Positions 48,005 to 56,825 of a stretch of 64,000 nt of DNA are shown here, in pieces. Numbering within the stretch: position 1 is the first letter of the stretch; each line of letters opens with the position of its first letter. The position numbers and the translations under genes were made by a program. The stretch is from Gammaproteobacteria bacterium. Its GTDB lineage: Bacteria; Pseudomonadota; Gammaproteobacteria; CAJXQU01. Below the pieces are notes generated by a model. It made no database searches, was not told the origin of the DNA, and saw only the letters and a program-made list of their open reading frames with translations. The DNA lies in assembly GCA_026984775.1 (NCBI GenBank), contig JALSRM010000002.1, positions 22,571 to 86,570 of the forward strand. The letters are read 5' to 3'.

Positions 48005-48008
48005 GGAG
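48005..48008 (+). promoter_or_regulatory. Ribosome binding site setting the cysC start
   Basis: GGAG 6 nt before ATG 48015 favours this start over the in-frame TTG at 47994. Confidence 0.65.
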
Positions 48009-48014
48009 CGGAGA

Positions 48015-48617
48015 ATGCAACAAAAAAGCAGTAATACGGTATGGCATCATCCCACGATCACAAGGGCAGACAGGGAAAAACTGAATGGGCACAAGAGCGT
48101 GATCCTGTGGTTTACCGGACTATCCGGCTCCGGTAAATCGACACTGGCCAATGAAGTCGAAGCATTGTTGCATGAGAAAGGCAGGCGTACCTATGTTTGT
48201 GATGGTGACAATATCCGACACGGTTTGTGCGGGGATCTGGGTTTTTCCGATGCAGATCGAGTCGAGAATATCCGCCGGATCGGTGAAGTCGCCAAGCTTC
48301 TTGTGGATGCCGGTATAATCACACTGACCGCTTTCATCTCTCCATTCAAGGCTGATCGACAGCGCGCGCGTGATCTGGTAGCAAAAGGGGATTTCATTGA
48401 GGTCTATTGCCGTTGCGATCTCAGTGTGTGTGAAGAAAGAGACGTCAAAGGTTTATACAAAAAAGCGAGAGCGGGTGAGATCCCGGAATTCACCGGGATC
48501 TCATCCCCTTATGAAGAGCCGGAAAATCCTGAAATCATCGTGGACACAGATAAACACAGCCTGCAGGAATGTGCGGATCAGGTGATCCGCTATTTGGAGA
48601 CGAAAGGGATCGTCTAA
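48015..48617 (+). CDS. cysC: Adenylyl-sulfate kinase
   Basis: A 200-residue cytoplasmic kinase that phosphorylates APS to PAPS in sulfate assimilation. The P-loop GLSGSGKST is at 35-43. [20 protein letters not shown] binds APS, and FISPFKADR and [17 protein letters not shown] complete the family pattern. No cysD, cysN or cysH is nearby, so the gene stands apart from a sulfate operon. PAPS could also serve sulfotransferases for surface polysaccharides, given galE next door; that is inference. Confidence 0.95.
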   Translation: MQQKSSNTVWHHPTITRADREKLNGHKSVILWFTGLSGSGKSTLANEVEALLHEKGRRTYVCDGDNIRHGLCGDLGFSDADRVENIRRIGEVAKLLVDAGIITLTAFISPFKADRQRARDLVAKGDFIEVYCRCDLSVCEERDVKGLYKKARAGEIPEFTGISSPYEEPENPEIIVDTDKHSLQECADQVIRYLETKGIV

Positions 48618-48682
48618 AGCCGGGCTCGAGTCCAGATTTGACGATCCAGATCAGCAACGTAAGCCTTCCTACTGGATGGTTG

Positions 48683-49270
48683 TCACTCCAGGAGTGAAGA
48701 CTTGATTTTGTCGAAGTCGATGATATCAAGAAACTGCTGAACAGCCTCCTCACTCGTGTTACTACCAGTGACCTGCACCATGATCTGACCGGCAAGTGCT
48801 AACATGATTTCAATTTCATCATCATTGATCCGCTTGCTGCCCTTCATCTTTTTGTATCTGAAGGGTTTGAGTTCAGGATCATTTCCCATCAACATGGGAT
48901 TGTTGACGAGTGCCAAGGAGGCTGCAACCATGGGTGAATTGGCCATAATCCGGATTTCTACTTCCTCATCACCTCGGGTATAGGTACGGGACATATTCGT
49001 TCCACCTCCCATCATAGCCATCGCCGCAGAATCATTTTTTACCTCAGAAGCAGTCCAACCTTCAGGTGGCTCGGGCAGCAATACCGATTGTTGTGCATTC
49101 AGCTTCTCCCGGATCTGGGCAATGGCATAGTTGAGTTCGTCGATGGCTCCCTTGTAGTCGGCTTGTTGATAGGCCTCCAGTCCGAGTTTAATTTGATCTT
49201 CGATTTCATCAGCAGACGCATGTGAAGCAAGAACAAGGAGGAAAAATGCCAGGAAATTGCGATAGTTCAT
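48683..49270 (-). CDS. Periplasmic protein of unknown function
   Basis: A 195-residue exported protein; the signal peptide ends ASA/DEIE at about residue 20. Residues about 21-58 (DQIKLGLEAYQQADYKGAIDELNYAIAQI, quoted in part: GLEAYQQADYKGAIDELNY) look like a TPR helix pair. The rest, with LPEPPEGWTASEVKND, YTRGDEEVEIRIMANSPMV and IMLALAGQIMVQVTG, is a compact alpha/beta domain I do not recognise. GAGAGGAC lies upstream on the minus strand. No Cys remains in the mature part. It converges with cysC. Confidence 0.8.
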   Translation of the reverse strand: MNYRNFLAFFLLVLASHASADEIEDQIKLGLEAYQQADYKGAIDELNYAIAQIREKLNAQQSVLLPEPPEGWTASEVKNDSAAMAMMGGGTNMSRTYTRGDEEVEIRIMANSPMVAASLALVNNPMLMGNDPELKPFRYKKMKGSKRINDDEIEIMLALAGQIMVQVTGSNTSEEAVQQFLDIIDFDKIKSSLLE

Positions 49271-49414
49271 TTGGAATGTCCTCTCGTTTTAATAATTCAT
49301 AAAACCAATATATCTTTTGCCAGAAAACTATTTTGCCTGTTAAAAAAATGAGCTTTTCTCGGGGATTAGGCTTTTTTACAGGGCTTATCCCAAGCCTCTC
49401 TGGGAGCTATTGTT

Positions 49415-50740
49415 TCAGATTTCAGATCTTTTTTCATTGTATCCTGTTTCGTTCAGCTCTTTAATCTGTTGTTCTCGCTGATCAGTAAGTTGCCTCACTT
49501 TGACCGTTTTTATGGCCTGGTGTGAGGTTTGCAGAATTTCGATCGCATAGTGCCCAATTTTGAGGCTGGTTCCTGTTTCAGGAATAGTTTCCAGGGTTTC
49601 GATAATCAGCCCATTGAGGGTCTTGGGTCCACTCGTGTCCAGATCCCAGTTCAGCGTGCGGTTGATGTCACGAATATTGGCACTGGCATTGATCAGATAA
49701 CTGCCATCTTCCTGTTCATGGATATCCTTGTTATAGCCCGGATCAGTAGTAAACTCACCAACGATTTCCTCCAGAATATCCTCCAGCGTCACCAATCCCT
49801 GGATATCCCCATATTCATCAACGACCAACCCGAGGCGTCGTTTCTCCCGTTGAAAATTGCTCAATTGGGTATGCAGGGGTGTGCCAATGGGTACATAGTA
49901 GGGCTCCACACACTGGGCCATGATGGTCTCCGAGGTGATTTCCTCAGACTCGAGCAGAAGGGGAATCTTGCGGACATGCATGATGCCGGTTACATTGTCG
50001 AGGGTGCCATGATAGACCGGTATCCGAGTATGTCGGCAACTGCGAAGTTGTTCTTCCAGTTGGCTTGGATCGGTATCCAGATTGATCCCGAATACTTCAT
50101 TGCGTGGGATCATAATATCTTCAACCGTGACCTTTTCCAGATCCAGGATCCCAAAAAGCATTTGCTGGTGGCGTTTTGGAATCATGGCCCCCGCTTCTTT
50201 CACGACCGTACGCAATTCCTCACGGCTGAGGGCGATCATTTCAGTGTTGTCATCATCCGGAGAGATGCCGAGCAGTTTCAAGACGCCATTGGCGAACAGG
50301 TTCACGAGCCAGACAAAGGGGTAGAGGATCACTAGCAGTGGCTTGAGTATGAAGGAGACAGGAAAGGCGATCAGTTCAGGTTTGAGTGCGGCCAGAGTCT
50401 TTGGTGTGACTTCTGCGAAAATCAGAATCACCAGCGTAAGCAGCATGGCGGCGATTGCGATTCCGACCTCACCGAACAACCGAAGTGCAATCACTGTCGC
50501 GATAGAGGAAGCAAGTATATTTACAAAATTATTACCCAACAGAATCAGACCGATGAGCCGATCCGGTTTTTCGAGCAGGGTGCTGGCACGGATTGCACCT
50601 TTGTGTCCCTGATCGTACAGATGTTTCAGACGATAGCGGTTCAGCGCCATCATTGCGGTTTCAGAACCCGAAAAGAATGCAGAAAGCAGAATGAGAATGA
50701 ACAGGGTGGCAAACAGCACCCCTATGGGTATTTCGTCCAA
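49415..50740 (-). CDS. CNNM/CorC-HlyC family membrane protein with CBS domains
   Basis: A 441-residue protein of the YfjD/PaeA type. Residues 1-190 are the CNNM (DUF21) membrane domain, including LILLSAFFSGSETAMMALNR and LLGNNFVNILASSIAT. A CBS pair (about 205-325) contains VEDIMIPRNEVFGI and SNFQREKRRLGLVVDEYGD, here quoted in part. The CorC_HlyC domain (about 345-425) follows. Family members are linked to Mg2+/Co2+ or polyamine efflux. It lies just downstream of ypjD on the same strand, a neighbour pair also seen in E. coli. Confidence 0.93.
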   Translation of the reverse strand: MDEIPIGVLFATLFILILLSAFFSGSETAMMALNRYRLKHLYDQGHKGAIRASTLLEKPDRLIGLILLGNNFVNILASSIATVIALRLFGEVGIAIAAMLLTLVILIFAEVTPKTLAALKPELIAFPVSFILKPLLVILYPFVWLVNLFANGVLKLLGISPDDDNTEMIALSREELRTVVKEAGAMIPKRHQQMLFGILDLEKVTVEDIMIPRNEVFGINLDTDPSQLEEQLRSCRHTRIPVYHGTLDNVTGIMHVRKIPLLLESEEITSETIMAQCVEPYYVPIGTPLHTQLSNFQREKRRLGLVVDEYGDIQGLVTLEDILEEIVGEFTTDPGYNKDIHEQEDGSYLINASANIRDINRTLNWDLDTSGPKTLNGLIIETLETIPETGTSLKIGHYAIEILQTSHQAIKTVKVRQLTDQREQQIKELNETGYNEKRSEI

Positions 50741-50810
50741 GCAGGCTGGCCTCAGTGATTGACAAGTGGATATTGTTGGATGTTTCCGGGATGCAAGTCA
50801 AGCATAACCA

Positions 50811-51638
50811 TTATGTTCTGTGGAGGATAAGCTCCAGAACAGCTTTGCTTCCAAAGTAAGCCAGTAACAGGGTGATCATACCGGCGAGGGTGAAGCGAAT
50901 CGCCGTTCTGCCCCGCCAGCCGAATCTCTGACGCCCCCACAACAGGATGGCGAAAACAAACCATGCAATGACCGAAAGTACGGTCTTGTGGATTAAGTGT
51001 TGTCCAAAAATATCATCAATATAGGGAAACCCGGTAATCAGAGCTATGGTGAGCAGGAAAAAGCCCAGCCAAATAAAACGAAACATCAAGGTTTCCATTG
51101 TCTGCAACGGTGGCAAGACACGCATGATCGGCACCGGATGACGTTTCTTCAACCTCGCATCGGCAATAGCCAAGAGAATGGCCTGCAAGGCTGCAATACT
51201 TAACAGACTGTACGAGATAATCGAAAACAGAATGTGTAGTTGTAATCCTGTCGGGAGATGGGGGGCGATGATATGCTGCTCCTGAATAAAATGTCCCAGA
51301 CCGAGACAGAAAGCTGTTACGGGAAAGAAGACAATGGCAAGGCTTTCCATCGGCTGTCTGATCGAACCGATCAGAAGCAGGGCGGCAATCAACCAGCCTA
51401 CCAACGAGGCCGCATTGGGGAAGCTCAGGTTGATCCCGTGTTCAGCAATCAGAAGCTGATGGAGAATCACGGCGTGCAGGATCAGACCAGCAAAACCCAA
51501 TAACAAAGCCAGGTTTTTGTCCTTTTTACCGATGGATTGCCCTGTCAGGAGTTTTCTGGCAATCAGCAGTGCCGCCGAAAGGTATAAAACGATAGCTGAA
51601 AAAGCCATTATTTGTGTTCCAGTCATAATAAAGATCAT
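50811..51638 (-). CDS. ypjD: YpjD/CcsA-like cytochrome c assembly family membrane protein
   Basis: A 275-residue inner-membrane protein with about eight helices. LHAVILHQLLIAEHGINLSFPNAASLVGW, here recognised through LSFPNAASLVGWLIA, then LHILFSIISYSLLSIAALQA and HLIHKTVLSVIAWFVFAILL, match the CcsA/CcmC-like domain of YpjD. The full WWD heme-handling motif of true CcsA is not obvious, as is usual for YpjD. In E. coli the order is ffh-ypjD-yfjD; here ypjD and the CNNM gene keep that order, but ffh is not next to them (the upstream neighbour is a divergent unknown). Confidence 0.9.
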   Translation of the reverse strand: MIFIMTGTQIMAFSAIVLYLSAALLIARKLLTGQSIGKKDKNLALLLGFAGLILHAVILHQLLIAEHGINLSFPNAASLVGWLIAALLLIGSIRQPMESLAIVFFPVTAFCLGLGHFIQEQHIIAPHLPTGLQLHILFSIISYSLLSIAALQAILLAIADARLKKRHPVPIMRVLPPLQTMETLMFRFIWLGFFLLTIALITGFPYIDDIFGQHLIHKTVLSVIAWFVFAILLWGRQRFGWRGRTAIRFTLAGMITLLLAYFGSKAVLELILHRT

Positions 51639-51683
51639 GACATAATCGGGTTACAATGAAAAATTGATTTTTTCACTGAACGC

Positions 51684-52124
51684 ATGAAAAAAATACTAAT
51701 CGTGATCCCGCTGATCTTGGGTGTTCTCGTCTTTGCCGATTATCACGGCTGGCTGGGTGTGAAGAAAAGTTCAGAACTGGATTATTTTTCGCTCACTTTT
51801 ATGGCAGAAGATGAAGATACCGGCCAGAGGATTACGGATTTCTTCATTAATTGTACCCGGCGGGGTAGCCGGGAAGCCTGCTCCATTGAATCCGGCCTGA
51901 ATCAGCAGACTCGCAAGATCAAGTTTGGTGTGATCAAGAATACCGAGCGGTCATGGCTCTTTGATCGGGGCGAGCAGATCATCGGTATAGATGATGTCGA
52001 TGTCTATCTGATGTTTATTCATCCCGATTATGAACGCCGTACCTATACCTATTCCATGAAAGAACTCCTTGCAATGCAGGGTCGGATCACTACAGTAAAA
52101 CTGAGGAAGTCAACGCATGAGTGA
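51684..52124 (+). CDS. Small membrane-anchored protein of unknown function
   Basis: A 146-residue protein with an uncleaved-looking N-terminal helix (KKILIVIPLILGVLVFADYHGWLG) and a periplasmic domain containing two Cys (INCTRRGSREACSIESG) that could form a disulfide. Further blocks are IGIDDVDVYLMFIHPDYERR and a basic C-terminus. I do not recognise the family. Its 3' end overlaps the CMD-Rieske gene by 8 bases, so the two are translated together. Confidence 0.75.
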   Translation: MKKILIVIPLILGVLVFADYHGWLGVKKSSELDYFSLTFMAEDEDTGQRITDFFINCTRRGSREACSIESGLNQQTRKIKFGVIKNTERSWLFDRGEQIIGIDDVDVYLMFIHPDYERRTYTYSMKELLAMQGRITTVKLRKSTHE

Positions 52125-52740
52125 TGCTCTCAACTATCTGATCAAGGCACGTCCAGAGGCGATGTCCGCTTATTTCAGTTTTTTGAAAAAGGCCGGTGAG
52201 CATCTTGATCCAAAAACCCGTTCCCTAATCTCAGTGATCACAAAGGTCGCTGCACAGACCGAAAAGGGTTTTCGTCAGTATTTGACCCGTGCCCTTCGCG
52301 ACGGTGCGACACCAGACGAGATCCTCGATGCCTTGCTGATGGCCTTTCCCGTACTTGGGCTTACAAAGATTATCTGGGCAGTGGAGCAATTGCAGGAAAT
52401 GGATCTGCCAGACTTTTCCCTTGACGCACTCAATACTGAACCGCAGTGGCACGATGTAATCCTGCTTGAACAATTAAAAGAAGGTACCACACGCTTGACC
52501 TGTGGTGGCCGCGATCTATTTGTTCACAAAGAGGATGATACGATCCGGATATATGACAGTCATTGTCCCCATCAGGTAACCAATATTCCGGAGCTTGCAA
52601 TTGAAGACAGGAAACTGGTCTGTCCCAAACATGGTTGGTGTTTTGATCTGGCAACTGGTGACTGTATCGAAAAGGGCGATCGGCCCCTCACAGGTTATAA
52701 ATGGCAGGTTGTCGATGGTAGATTGCAGGCTTGGTGGTAA
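52117..52740 (+). CDS. Carboxymuconolactone decarboxylase-like / Rieske [2Fe-2S] fusion protein
   Basis: A 207-residue cytoplasmic protein. Residues about 1-100 form a CMD/AhpD-like helical domain (YFSFLKKAGEHLDPKTRSLI, ALRDGATPDEILDALLMAFP), but without the CxxC of peroxidase-active AhpD. Residues about 105-207 are a Rieske domain of ferredoxin type, with cluster ligands Cys150-x-His152 (SHCPHQ) and Cys169-xx-His172 (CPKHGW). The combination suggests an electron-transfer role attached to a CMD scaffold. No oxygenase partner is nearby. The start overlaps the preceding gene. Confidence 0.85.
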   Translation: MSDALNYLIKARPEAMSAYFSFLKKAGEHLDPKTRSLISVITKVAAQTEKGFRQYLTRALRDGATPDEILDALLMAFPVLGLTKIIWAVEQLQEMDLPDFSLDALNTEPQWHDVILLEQLKEGTTRLTCGGRDLFVHKEDDTIRIYDSHCPHQVTNIPELAIEDRKLVCPKHGWCFDLATGDCIEKGDRPLTGYKWQVVDGRLQAWW

Positions 52741-52949
52741 TCACTTGCTGATCCTGTTCTGATCAAGCCAAATCCTGTATCTCCAGGAGAAAACTGGCAA
52801 GAAAATCGTATCAAAAATCCAAACTGGTTCACAAAACCAGTGAGTCAATCGTTTAATACTAAAGTTTCCATCCATATCGTCGAAAACCCAAGTATGTCTC
52901 GTATCTAAAAGGATTTGATACGGACGTAACCAAAGGAGCGATAATTGAT

Positions 52950-53318
52950 ATGGAAATCATAAAAGAACCACGATCAGGGATCTTGCAGGATACTGATCTG
53001 TCAGGAGTTTCAGTCAACATTGACCATTTGCCTGATACGAAACACCAGAAAGTCAATCTGCAGACTGTTGTTGAGAAAGCTCAAAGGCAGGGTGAAACAA
53101 TCGATCTGGATCAACTGGTCATCGATGAAAATGGGTATGTACAAACAGTGAAGAGAGAATTAAAAGTCAGCATCGATCATGAAACCGGCAATACAGTTAT
53201 CTCTGTGATTGACGGTAACAGTCATAATATCGTCAGAAATATCCCACAAAACGAAATACTCGCCGTGGAACAACTCATTACCGCACCTGCCGGGATGTTG
53301 TTTCGAGCACAAGCCTGA
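52950..53318 (+). CDS. FlaG-like protein, orphan
   Basis: A 122-residue soluble protein without signal peptide. A strong AAAGGAGCG ends about 10 nt before ATG. The C-terminal part ELKVSIDHETGNTVISVIDG followed by IVRNIPQNEILAVEQL matches the FlaG fold pattern (Val-Asp-x-x-Thr-Gly-x-x-Val-x-Val-Ile-Asp, then Ile-Arg-x-Ile-Pro). FlaG modulates flagellar filament length in polarly flagellated bacteria and is normally beside flagellin and fliD. No flagellar gene is in this window. It may act in another surface process or be displaced. Confidence 0.6.
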   Translation: MEIIKEPRSGILQDTDLSGVSVNIDHLPDTKHQKVNLQTVVEKAQRQGETIDLDQLVIDENGYVQTVKRELKVSIDHETGNTVISVIDGNSHNIVRNIPQNEILAVEQLITAPAGMLFRAQA

Positions 53319-53445
53319 TAATTTCAACTGGCAGGCGGGAGTGAATTCCTGCCTGTCGGTAATAAAACACCAACCCCGTCACAATTACGGAAACCGATCT
53401 AAACCTGGCTAATTTGTACTTGACTTAAACACATATCTTTTATTT

Positions 53446-53452
53446 GGAGAGG
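53446..53452 (+). promoter_or_regulatory. Ribosome binding site setting the protease start
   Basis: GGAGAGG 6 nt before ATG 53459 selects this start over the TTG at 53444 and the out-of-frame ATG at 53454. Confidence 0.7.
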
Positions 53453-53458
53453 TATGTC

Positions 53459-54277
53459 ATGAGTACAATCAAAGCCTGTATCGATCGCATCATGCCACAT
53501 GAGTTGAACCGACCTCATCGAATGATGATTTATGGTGCTCGTCAGCGAGCAGTATTCCTGTTCAGGAAAATGTGGATTACCGGTTCGACCCTGAGGATTC
53601 GCTTTCTTGAAGGAACGGCCTCACAACAGGCAATCACGAAGGACCAGGCGAGCTGGTGGACAGAGCATGCCAATCTGCAATTCGAAGTCGGAGATGATCC
53701 TGATGCCGAAATTCGGATTCCATTCAATCCCGGTGACGGTGCCTGGTCGTATATTGGGACCGATGCCACCAGTATTCCAAAAAACCAGCCGACCATGAAT
53801 CTCGGGTTTCTTGATGGGGGGACAGCTGCACATGAGGTTGGACACGCAATTGGCCTTGCCCATGAGCATCAAAATCCTGCAGGTGGCATTGAATGGAATG
53901 AAGATATTGTTATTCGAGATCTGAGCGGTCCGCCCAATTATTGGAACGAGGCACAAATTCGCCATAACGTTCTCAATAAATATTCTATCGATCAGATCCG
54001 TGGCACAGAGTTTGACCCGGACTCCATCATGCTCTATTTCTTTCCCGACACTTGGGTAAAGAAGGGGAAGGGTGCCAAGGCTAATGAGGTATTATCTGAT
54101 CTGGATAAGGCCTTTATTGCCAGTGACGACGCCTATCCAGATAAAGATGCCAGCCCGGATATCGTGGAAATTCCAGTGATCAACACCTCAGGTGTGGCTG
54201 CTGATATTGGTACACCCGGTGAGGAAGATCTGTTCAGATTCACCGTCACACACTGGACGGCATACTATCGAAACTGA
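53459..54277 (+). CDS. Zinc metalloprotease (metzincin), C-terminal domain frameshifted
   Basis: The readable product has 272 residues. The zinc site HEVGHAIGLAHEH is complete (His125, Glu126, His129, His135), with a Met-turn candidate at DSIMLYFFP. AEIRIPFNPGDGAWSYIGTD and PTMNLGFLDGGTAAHEVGH match bacterial astacin/matrixin-like proteases. No signal peptide is evident; the N-terminus is KACIDRIMPHEL. The catalytic domain ends near 250, and a linker DIGTPGEEDLFRFTVT starts a pre-peptidase C-terminal (PPC) domain that runs out of frame near 54250 and stops at 54277. The protease domain may still be made, without its targeting/secretion domain. Confidence 0.75.
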   Translation: MSTIKACIDRIMPHELNRPHRMMIYGARQRAVFLFRKMWITGSTLRIRFLEGTASQQAITKDQASWWTEHANLQFEVGDDPDAEIRIPFNPGDGAWSYIGTDATSIPKNQPTMNLGFLDGGTAAHEVGHAIGLAHEHQNPAGGIEWNEDIVIRDLSGPPNYWNEAQIRHNVLNKYSIDQIRGTEFDPDSIMLYFFPDTWVKKGKGAKANEVLSDLDKAFIASDDAYPDKDASPDIVEIPVINTSGVAADIGTPGEEDLFRFTVTHWTAYYRN

Positions 54278-54690
54278 TGGACAAACTGATGTGGTAATGA
54301 AATTGTTTGGTCCTGGTAGTGAAACTTCATTGATCGCAGAAGATGACGATGGAGGGTTTGGAAAAAACTCGAAAATCGTGGCCGATCTTGTCCCTGGCGA
54401 TTACTATGTTCAGATCAGGCACTAGAATAACGACCAGAATTTCAGATGCTGTGAGGGTTGGCAGATCCAGAAACACTGGCATCAGTCTCGCATTAAAAAA
54501 TGGCTTTTATATTACCAAGAGTCGATTGGAAACCAGCCCCAAAGCTATCTCATTTGGAACTCATGTTGTACGTACCACAACAAGCTTAACACTCTTTCTG
54601 GGCATGGAAGACAACAGAATCATGATCCTGAAAAACGTGATACCTCAAAAATGTTCATGTATGTTTTATAAAAGGAAACGTCCCTTTTAA
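54250..54690 (+). pseudogene. Out-of-frame remainder of the protease's PPC domain
   Basis: Shifted by one frame relative to the protease, the DNA continues as GRHTIETDGQTDVVMKLFGP, then DDGGFGKNSKIVADL and GDYYVQIRH, which is a typical PPC domain. It stops at TAG 54423 where a Tyr is usual (IRH-Y-NND). From 54430 to 54690 only weak open frames remain, with no recognisable domain. The protease gene is therefore in decay from its 3' end. Confidence 0.7.
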
Positions 54691-55397
54691 TTAAGGCGTG
54701 CTTTTCTTTCCATGTAGGCGTTGACCATCCAGTCCACCTTTTCCTGTTCGAATGGTTTGAGCCCGCGCAACGCAAGTTTCTTGACACCTTTGCCAATGAC
54801 TTTCTTGCCATCTCTAAAAAGGAATTCCAGATCTGCCATGCCTTTTCTACCTTGCACGGAGAGATTTGTATCTAGCAGCTCCACAGAGGGTTCTTCGATA
54901 TCGACAGTATCAAGGTAAAATGACATACTTTGATAGATCACGAGTGGTTGGACAGGGTTGATCATGACTTTATGTTCTTTCATCAATGGTACGATCAGCT
55001 CAGGAAAGTTCTTACCGGAGAATGCCACGTATTTTTGTGTAAATTGTTCAATCAATATCTTGTTGGTTGTGATGTCTCCTTGTCGATAAATGTGTAAATA
55101 TTCCTTGCTGTCGTTGTCTGTGACCGCAATCATATGATCCTCTTTTTCATTGAGGATGAGTGGCAAATCTTTTCCAACCATTCCAGTGAAGTGAAACTCC
55201 ATGTGTTGACTAAGTCCAAAGTGATCAAGAACCACAGCAAACAGCAGATCACCAGGAACACAGAAGCGATCGCTATCTGGATCATGGATCGGATTAAAAT
55301 CGTTGGCGATCTGTTTGGCAAATCGACTGGCCTGATCACTCGAGATGGTTATATGGTCATTCTGTTCTGAATAAAAGTCGTCAAGTTGCATTTTCAT
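54687..55397 (-). CDS. DUF3581 family protein
   Basis: A 236-residue cytoplasmic protein. DDFYSEQNDHITISSDQASR, FAKQIANDFNPIHDPDSDRFCVPGDLLFA (here split as NDFNPIHDPDSDRFCVPGDL) and HFGLSQHMEFHFTGMVG match DUF3581, a gammaproteobacterial family with hotdog/MaoC-like features. KPFEQEKVDWMVNAYMERK closes it. Function is unproven; the NPIHxD pattern recalls acyl-binding hotdog proteins. It converges with the broken protease gene and is divergent from rlmB. Confidence 0.8.
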   Translation of the reverse strand: MKMQLDDFYSEQNDHITISSDQASRFAKQIANDFNPIHDPDSDRFCVPGDLLFAVVLDHFGLSQHMEFHFTGMVGKDLPLILNEKEDHMIAVTDNDSKEYLHIYRQGDITTNKILIEQFTQKYVAFSGKNFPELIVPLMKEHKVMINPVQPLVIYQSMSFYLDTVDIEEPSVELLDTNLSVQGRKGMADLEFLFRDGKKVIGKGVKKLALRGLKPFEQEKVDWMVNAYMERKARLN

Positions 55398-55576
55398 TTA
55401 ACAAAATACCGAAATAAGCAGGTGATGAAGTTCTTCCTATGTAGGAGGGATAGCCTGACTGTCCCGTCGTTATTATTAGGATGACAAATAGCAGAACGAA
55501 TCATCCGGTTATTGAAATCAGCGGGAATTATAGCATTGCTTTATAATGTTCAGTCTTTAACGTTGAATCAACTTTG

Positions 55577-56320
55577 ATGACAAAAACAAGTCTTGTCTAT
55601 GGGATCCATGCCGCTTTGCATACGCTGAAGTATTCACCCGAACGGGTGCTGGAATTGTGGGTACAGGCAGATCATAAGAATACGCGGCTCGATGAGATAA
55701 CAACATTGGCGGAATCGCTCGAAATTGGCATTCAACGGGTACCACGAAAATCACTGGATAAAATGAGTCATGAACAGCGTCATCAAGGGGTCATCATCCG
55801 TCGGCAGACACTTCCCTTACAGGATGAGGCTGATCTGATGGAGCTGGTTGACAAGACTAACAATGTGCTTTTACTGATCCTGGATGGTGTACAGGATCCG
55901 CATAATCTTGGAGCTTGTTTACGTACAGCAGATGCAGCCGGGGCAGATGCGGTTGTCGTGCCCGCTAGCCGGGGAGTTGGTATGACACCGACAGTCAGGA
56001 AAGTAGCAAGTGGAGCTGCCGATTCCATACCTCTAATTGTTACCAGGAATCTTGCTAGAACTTTGAAGCAACTTAAGGATTCCGGTGTTTGGCTGATCGG
56101 CACCAGCGATCAGGCGCAGCAGAGTATTTACGAAATGGATCTTACGGGTTCGTCCGCACTGGTGATGGGATCGGAAGACAAGGGGCTCCGGCGCCTGACG
56201 CGTGATCATTGTGATTTCCTGATCCGGATCCCTATGGCGGGTGTGGTCGAAAGCCTCAACGTATCGGTGGCTTCTGGGATCTGCCTTTATGAAGCGGTGA
56301 GACAAAGAAATGAAAATTAA
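55577..56320 (+). CDS. rlmB: 23S rRNA (guanosine-2'-O)-methyltransferase RlmB
   Basis: A 247-residue SPOUT/TrmH-family enzyme that methylates the ribose of G2251 in 23S rRNA. The N-terminal substrate-binding domain starts LVYGIHAALHTLKYSPERVLELWVQ, here recognised by VYGIHAALHTL. The knot motifs are DGVQDPHNLGACLRTADAAG, ALVMGSEDKGLRRL and IPMAGVVESLNVSVASGI. ATG 55577 directly follows an in-frame TTG that I do not use. The stop overlaps the next gene. Confidence 0.95.
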   Translation: MTKTSLVYGIHAALHTLKYSPERVLELWVQADHKNTRLDEITTLAESLEIGIQRVPRKSLDKMSHEQRHQGVIIRRQTLPLQDEADLMELVDKTNNVLLLILDGVQDPHNLGACLRTADAAGADAVVVPASRGVGMTPTVRKVASGAADSIPLIVTRNLARTLKQLKDSGVWLIGTSDQAQQSIYEMDLTGSSALVMGSEDKGLRRLTRDHCDFLIRIPMAGVVESLNVSVASGICLYEAVRQRNEN

Positions 56321-56816
56321 ATACTTTGCGTATGGATCGAACATGCTCCATACCCGGTTATGGGAACGGGTGCCTTCATGCTATTTCCTTGACAGGGTTC
56401 AGCTGCCTGGGTTTACACTGAATTATCAGGTAAGGGGAATGGATGGCTCGGGAAAGTGTAACATTCTGGAAACCGGAAATCCTGCAGATATCGTCTATGG
56501 CGTGGTCTATGAAATGCTGGAGAAGGAACTACCGGGTCTGGATGCAGCGGAAGGTGAGAGTTATGAGAAGCATGAACTGATACTCATGGGCGATTGGGAT
56601 GAGCATCAAGCCTTTGCCTATATTGGCAAGCCCTCCTGGCTGGATGAAATGTTGAGACCATTTCATTGGTATAAGGAGGTCGTGGTTCAAGGAGCCCGGA
56701 GCCGACAACTGCCCGATGAATATGTGCAGACTCTAGATCAGGTCGAGGTCCAGGATGATCCAGATCAGGAAAGGGCGCAAAAACATTATCAGTTATTGAA
56801 AATAGAGTCTCCTTGA
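56310..56816 (+). CDS. Gamma-glutamylcyclotransferase-like protein
   Basis: A 168-residue GGCT-fold enzyme. The substrate loop KYFAYGSNMLHTRLWERVP is the family signature. IVYGVVYEMLEKELPGLDAAEG carries the catalytic Glu in the DxxEG context. Members release 5-oxoproline from gamma-glutamyl amides or degrade glutathione-related compounds. The gene overlaps the end of rlmB by 11 bases and is probably co-expressed with it. Confidence 0.88.
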   Translation: MKIKYFAYGSNMLHTRLWERVPSCYFLDRVQLPGFTLNYQVRGMDGSGKCNILETGNPADIVYGVVYEMLEKELPGLDAAEGESYEKHELILMGDWDEHQAFAYIGKPSWLDEMLRPFHWYKEVVVQGARSRQLPDEYVQTLDQVEVQDDPDQERAQKHYQLLKIESP

Positions 56817-56825
56817 CATCATATA

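Noticed and set aside
52823..52841. Terminator after the CMD-Rieske gene (ACTGGTT / AACCAGT hairpin)
   Set aside because: The 7-bp stem lies about 80 bases past the stop and is not followed by a T-tract.
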